A stretch of 6,538 bases of DNA. It comes from Butyrivibrio sp. UBA3740. Lineage in GTDB: Bacteria; Bacillota; Clostridia; Lachnospirales; Lachnospiraceae. Where the stretch lies: positions 1 to 6,538 of the forward strand of contig DFGW01000086.1 in assembly GCA_002372465.1 (NCBI GenBank), read 5' to 3'. Under the pieces are notes generated by a model. That model had not been told where the DNA came from and did no database searches. It saw only the letters and a program-made list of their open reading frames with translations. Position numbers and translations under genes: made by a program. This document shows positions 3,575 through 6,538 of the stretch, piece by piece. Each line of letters opens with the position of its first letter. Position 1 is the first letter of the stretch.

Positions 3575-6058
3575 TCAGACCTTCTTAAGTTTGGCAAAGG
3601 CAGCGTACATTATCTTCTGGCCACATTCGTCAAAGGTGACTGTGACCTTGTAATCTCTCGGGCCTTCCTCTAAAGAGGTCACGACGCCCTCGCCGTACTT
3701 GATGTGACTTACCCTGTCGCCCACAACGTACTCAGGCTTTGCTGCCTTCATGGGCATTCCCTTGGAAATCCCTGCCAAAGAGCCCTTGGCATGGGTTGCT
3801 CCTGCTCCGGCAATGTAGGGCTTATCCGGTACAGCCCTTGGCTTTGTTACCTTTGGCTTTGGCCTGGCTTTCAGTTTATAGGTACTTGAAAGCGAAGATG
3901 ACTCTGCCCCGGCAAAAGAACTGTTTCCGCTCTTTGCCTTATTAAGCCCCTTTGCAAAGGCAGGCCTTATTCCCGAGTATCCGCTATCGTCACCATAATC
4001 ATCATAGTCACCGCCGCGACTGCCACCTCGGCCACCACCGTATCCGTCATCGTACTCATCTTCGATGGTCTCTCCGCCATCATACAGGAAAGATGCGGCA
4101 GTAAGGGGTCTTTCTGTATCCAGAAGTTCCGATGGGATTTCCTGGACAAAGCGGCTTAAACGGTTGTACTGGGTCTGACCACGTACCATGCGCCTTCTGG
4201 CAGCTGTCAGAGTAAGATTCCTCTTGGCACGGGTAATACCCACGTAGGCAAGTCTCCTCTCCTCCTCTATGCCCTCAGGGTCTGTGTCCTCCATCTGAAG
4301 GGTCATATAGCTTGGGAATACATTTTCCTCCATTCCCGCCAGATATACGTTCTCAAACTCTAGTCCCTTGGCAGAGTGAAGTGTCATAAGAAGGACCTTT
4401 TCGTTGTCATCGCCGATCCTGTCTATATCAGCCACCAGCGCCACTTCCTCAAGGAAGCCGGTAAGTGTGGGCTGCTCGATCTCCTCGTTCTCCTCATAGG
4501 CAGCTATCTTGGAGATAAGCTCATCCACGTTCTGAGCCCTGTCGTTGTCGCCACTGTCATCGTCGTCATCCATAGTCTTAAGATAGTCCATGTATCCGGT
4601 CACATCGATGACATCCTTCAAGAGCTCCTCCAAAGAGTAGCTCTTCATCTTGGTCCTGAAGGCTCTTATCATGGTCACAAAGCCCATAAGCTTGGTGGTG
4701 CTCTTAGCCACGGTCACTATCTGATCTGCCTCGCAAAGTGCCTCAAAAAAGCTTATATTTCTCTCATCCGCGTAGTTCTGGACATTCTCTACAGTAGTAA
4801 GTCCAATGCCTCTTTTTGGCACGTTTATTATCCTTTTAACGGCAATATCATCAAGACCACTCTCAATGGTCTTAAGGTAGGCCAAAAGGTCTTTTATCTC
4901 ACGCCTTGAATAGAAATTGGTTCCACCTACAATATCGTAGGGGATTCCCTCATATACAAATCTCTCTTCCAGAAGACGGGACTGGGCATTGGTCCTGTAA
5001 AGAACCGCTGTCTCATCGTAGGAGAGCTTCCCATTTCGCTTAAGTCTTCCGATATCGGAAGCAATAAACTCTGCCTCCTCCTCGCCGGTATCAAACTGAC
5101 GAAGCTTAACCTTGTCGCCATCCTTTATGTCAGTCCAAAGAGCCTTGTCCTTCCTGCCATAGTTATTGCTGATAACAGCATTGGCTGCATCCAGGATGTT
5201 CTGAGTGGAGCGGTAATTCTGCTCCAGCTTTATAACTGTAGCATCCTTATAAACCTTCTCAAAATCCAGGATATTCCTTATGTTGGCTCCTCTGAACCTG
5301 TAGATACTCTGATCGTCATCGCCCACGACACAAAGGTTTCTGTACTTGTCAGCCAGAAGCCTTATAAGCTCAAACTGGGCATTGTTGGTATCCTGGTACT
5401 CATCCACCATGATGTAGCGGAACCTCTCCTGATAGTAATCCAGTACCTCAGGGTTCTTCTTAAACAGTTCCACTGTCTTCATGATAAGGTCATCAAAATC
5501 AAAGGCATTGTTCTTTTTAAGCGCTGCCTGGTACTCTGTGTAGGCCTTGGACACACGGCTCTTTACAAAGTCATTTCCTGCGCTCAGAGCATACTCCGAA
5601 GGATCCACCAGGTTGTCCTTGCACTTCGATATCATGCTCATTATCTGCCTTAGCTTAAGCTGTGTAGTCTCAAGCTGATATCTCTTGCAGATATCCTTCA
5701 TCAGAGCCTTGGAATCATCCGTATCATAGATTGTAAAATTGGTGGTATAACCCAAAAGATCAGCGTGTCTTCTCAGTATCCTGACACAGCTGGAATGAAA
5801 AGTGGAAACCCATATGCTCTCTGCACCGAAGCCCACTATCTTATCGACCCTTTCCCTCATCTCGCCTGCTGCCTTATTGGTAAAGGTTATGGCCATGATG
5901 TTCCAGGGATTGACATTGCATTCATCGATCAGGTAAGCGACCCTGTGGGTCAGAACCCTGGTCTTTCCCGATCCGGCTCCGGCAAGTATCAGCACCGGAC
6001 CATCAGTCTGCAGCACGGCTTTCTTCTGCTGCCCGTTAAGTGTATCGTAAATTCCCAT
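3575..6058 (-). CDS. pcrA: ATP-dependent DNA helicase PcrA (UvrD/Rep family, SF1A)
   Basis: 3'-5' helicase of DNA repair and replication-fork maintenance; PcrA is usually essential in Firmicutes and contacts RNA polymerase. All motifs are present: Walker A AGAGSGKT (26-33), Ia ITFTNKAAGEM (57-67), Ib STFHS (85-89), FDFDDL (186-191), Walker B VDEYQDTN (218-225), III VVGDDDQSIYRFRGA (244-258), IV LEQNYRSTQNIL (278-289), VLYRTNAQSR (352-361), V MTLHSAKGLEF (558-568) and VI RRLAYVGITRAK (601-612). A low-complexity linker (about 660-770) holds an Asp/Gly stretch with RGG repeats (677-683). The C-terminal Tudor-like domain (about 777-827, VVGDRVSHIKYGEGVV) is the part known to bind RNA polymerase. 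At 827 residues it is slightly long for PcrA, owing to the linker. The start ATG overlaps the upstream stop (TAATG), and AAGGA lies 9 bases before it. Confidence 0.97.
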   Translation of the reverse strand: MGIYDTLNGQQKKAVLQTDGPVLILAGAGSGKTRVLTHRVAYLIDECNVNPWNIMAITFTNKAAGEMRERVDKIVGFGAESIWVSTFHSSCVRILRRHADLLGYTTNFTIYDTDDSKALMKDICKRYQLETTQLKLRQIMSMISKCKDNLVDPSEYALSAGNDFVKSRVSKAYTEYQAALKKNNAFDFDDLIMKTVELFKKNPEVLDYYQERFRYIMVDEYQDTNNAQFELIRLLADKYRNLCVVGDDDQSIYRFRGANIRNILDFEKVYKDATVIKLEQNYRSTQNILDAANAVISNNYGRKDKALWTDIKDGDKVKLRQFDTGEEEAEFIASDIGRLKRNGKLSYDETAVLYRTNAQSRLLEERFVYEGIPYDIVGGTNFYSRREIKDLLAYLKTIESGLDDIAVKRIINVPKRGIGLTTVENVQNYADERNISFFEALCEADQIVTVAKSTTKLMGFVTMIRAFRTKMKSYSLEELLKDVIDVTGYMDYLKTMDDDDDSGDNDRAQNVDELISKIAAYEENEEIEQPTLTGFLEEVALVADIDRIGDDNEKVLLMTLHSAKGLEFENVYLAGMEENVFPSYMTLQMEDTDPEGIEEERRLAYVGITRAKRNLTLTAARRRMVRGQTQYNRLSRFVQEIPSELLDTERPLTAASFLYDGGETIEDEYDDGYGGGRGGSRGGDYDDYGDDSGYSGIRPAFAKGLNKAKSGNSSFAGAESSSLSSTYKLKARPKPKVTKPRAVPDKPYIAGAGATHAKGSLAGISKGMPMKAAKPEYVVGDRVSHIKYGEGVVTSLEEGPRDYKVTVTFDECGQKIMYAAFAKLKKV

Positions 6059-6538
6059 TAATGCTTATCCTTATTCTTTGTTTCTTTTTCTGATTTCTTT
6101 TTCCCGACGTTTTTACCGTCATTATCCTCAGTGATGTTGTCCAAAATCTTCTCGATAAGGAGCTTTTTTACATAGACGTCATAGGCCAGTTCAATGATGA
6201 AGGAAAAGATCTGCATCCGCTCCTTCTCTTCATCGGAAAGCTCCACGTCCCTGAAGGTCTTAAGACTCCTGTAATATTTCTTCTTGATGTCCTCCACAAC
6301 AGGCTCAAGCCCCTCATTCTGGAGCTCGTAGCAGGTCTCATAGATCCTGCTAAGGTTAAACTCCTCATCCTCAAGATCAAACCTTTCCTTCAAGGGCTCC
6401 AATAGAGTCTGGATGTCATTTATGGACAAAAGGCTCTTGAAGTAATAAATAAACAGCAAAAGAATCAGATGATCCTTTGAATACTTCTTCCTGACAGGAG
6501 GCGGTAAAAGATCATTCTTGGCATAGTTGTTGATCATG
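6058..6538 (-). CDS. DUF1836-type protein, 5' end beyond the window
   Basis: At least 159 residues are visible; the start lies off the right edge. The first visible ATG (6537) is probably internal, because family members carry a helix-turn-helix before the INNYAKNDLLPPPV..KKYSKDHL segment (2-24), which looks like the second half of a MerR-like winged helix. The middle is helical (IYYFKSLLSINDIQTLLEPL, 30-49; a further helical block at 105-132) and the tail is a Lys/Glu/Asp-rich stretch (about 135-159). DUF1836 proteins are putative DNA-binding regulators common in Clostridia and Bacilli; their targets are not known to me. The TAA overlaps the pcrA ATG by one base, so the pair is co-transcribed and probably translationally coupled. 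Family call is from memory of the conserved segment. Confidence 0.75.
   Translation of the reverse strand, partial: MINNYAKNDLLPPPVRKKYSKDHLILLLFIYYFKSLLSINDIQTLLEPLKERFDLEDEEFNLSRIYETCYELQNEGLEPVVEDIKKKYYRSLKTFRDVELSDEEKERMQIFSFIIELAYDVYVKKLLIEKILDNITEDNDGKNVGKKKSEKETKNKDKH

Noticed and set aside
4376..4909. 177-codon plus-strand ORF opposite pcrA
   Set aside because: It is antisense to conserved helicase motifs, has no ribosome site and no family resemblance.

Overview
The window reads as a chromosomal segment of an anaerobic Firmicute, most likely a Lachnospiraceae/Clostridia member (Butyrivibrio or Roseburia-like). This is inferred from the PcrA and RlmD protein sequences, the RlmD C-terminal extension, the DUF1836 neighbour and the strong GGAGG ribosome sites; no database was searched. 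Every gene lies on the minus strand, so transcription runs from high to low coordinates.

Right part (about 1489-6538) is a housekeeping block. In transcription order it holds a 5'-truncated DUF1836-type protein; pcrA (UvrD-family helicase), which overlaps that gene by one base (TAATG); a short gap with an extended -10 promoter; an 88-residue single-pass membrane protein with a very acidic tail; and an RlmD/RlmCD-type 23S rRNA m5U methyltransferase that starts at GTG 8 bp later. The block closes with a clear intrinsic terminator at 1489-1522.

Left part (1-1488) looks different. A lone small serine recombinase (resolvase type, catalytically intact) occupies 21-644. Between it and rlmD are about 790 bp of A/T-rich DNA with no credible gene, but the stretch is highly organised. 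It contains seven short arrays of direct repeats whose units are 10 or 11 bp long, one turn of B-DNA. Each array uses its own word: TCTAC/TCTCC, GTGAC, GACA (11 bp), TAAC, GGGTAA, ATCCC and GACA (10 bp). To the left of every array, 20-23 bp away (five arrays) or 31-33 bp away (two arrays, one helical turn more), lies a copy of a motif close to TAATAATATCA. The motif recurs about every 115 bp. Two minus-strand intrinsic terminators sit inside this region, each 13-16 bp beyond a motif copy, and one of them lies within the leader of the recombinase gene.

I regard this phased-repeat region as the part of the window that may be undescribed. Plausible readings are stacked promoters with distinct operator arrays, a cassette-like array of recombination sites served by the adjacent recombinase, or a centromere-like/nucleoprotein scaffold. 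The sequence shows the periodicity directly; the function is inference.
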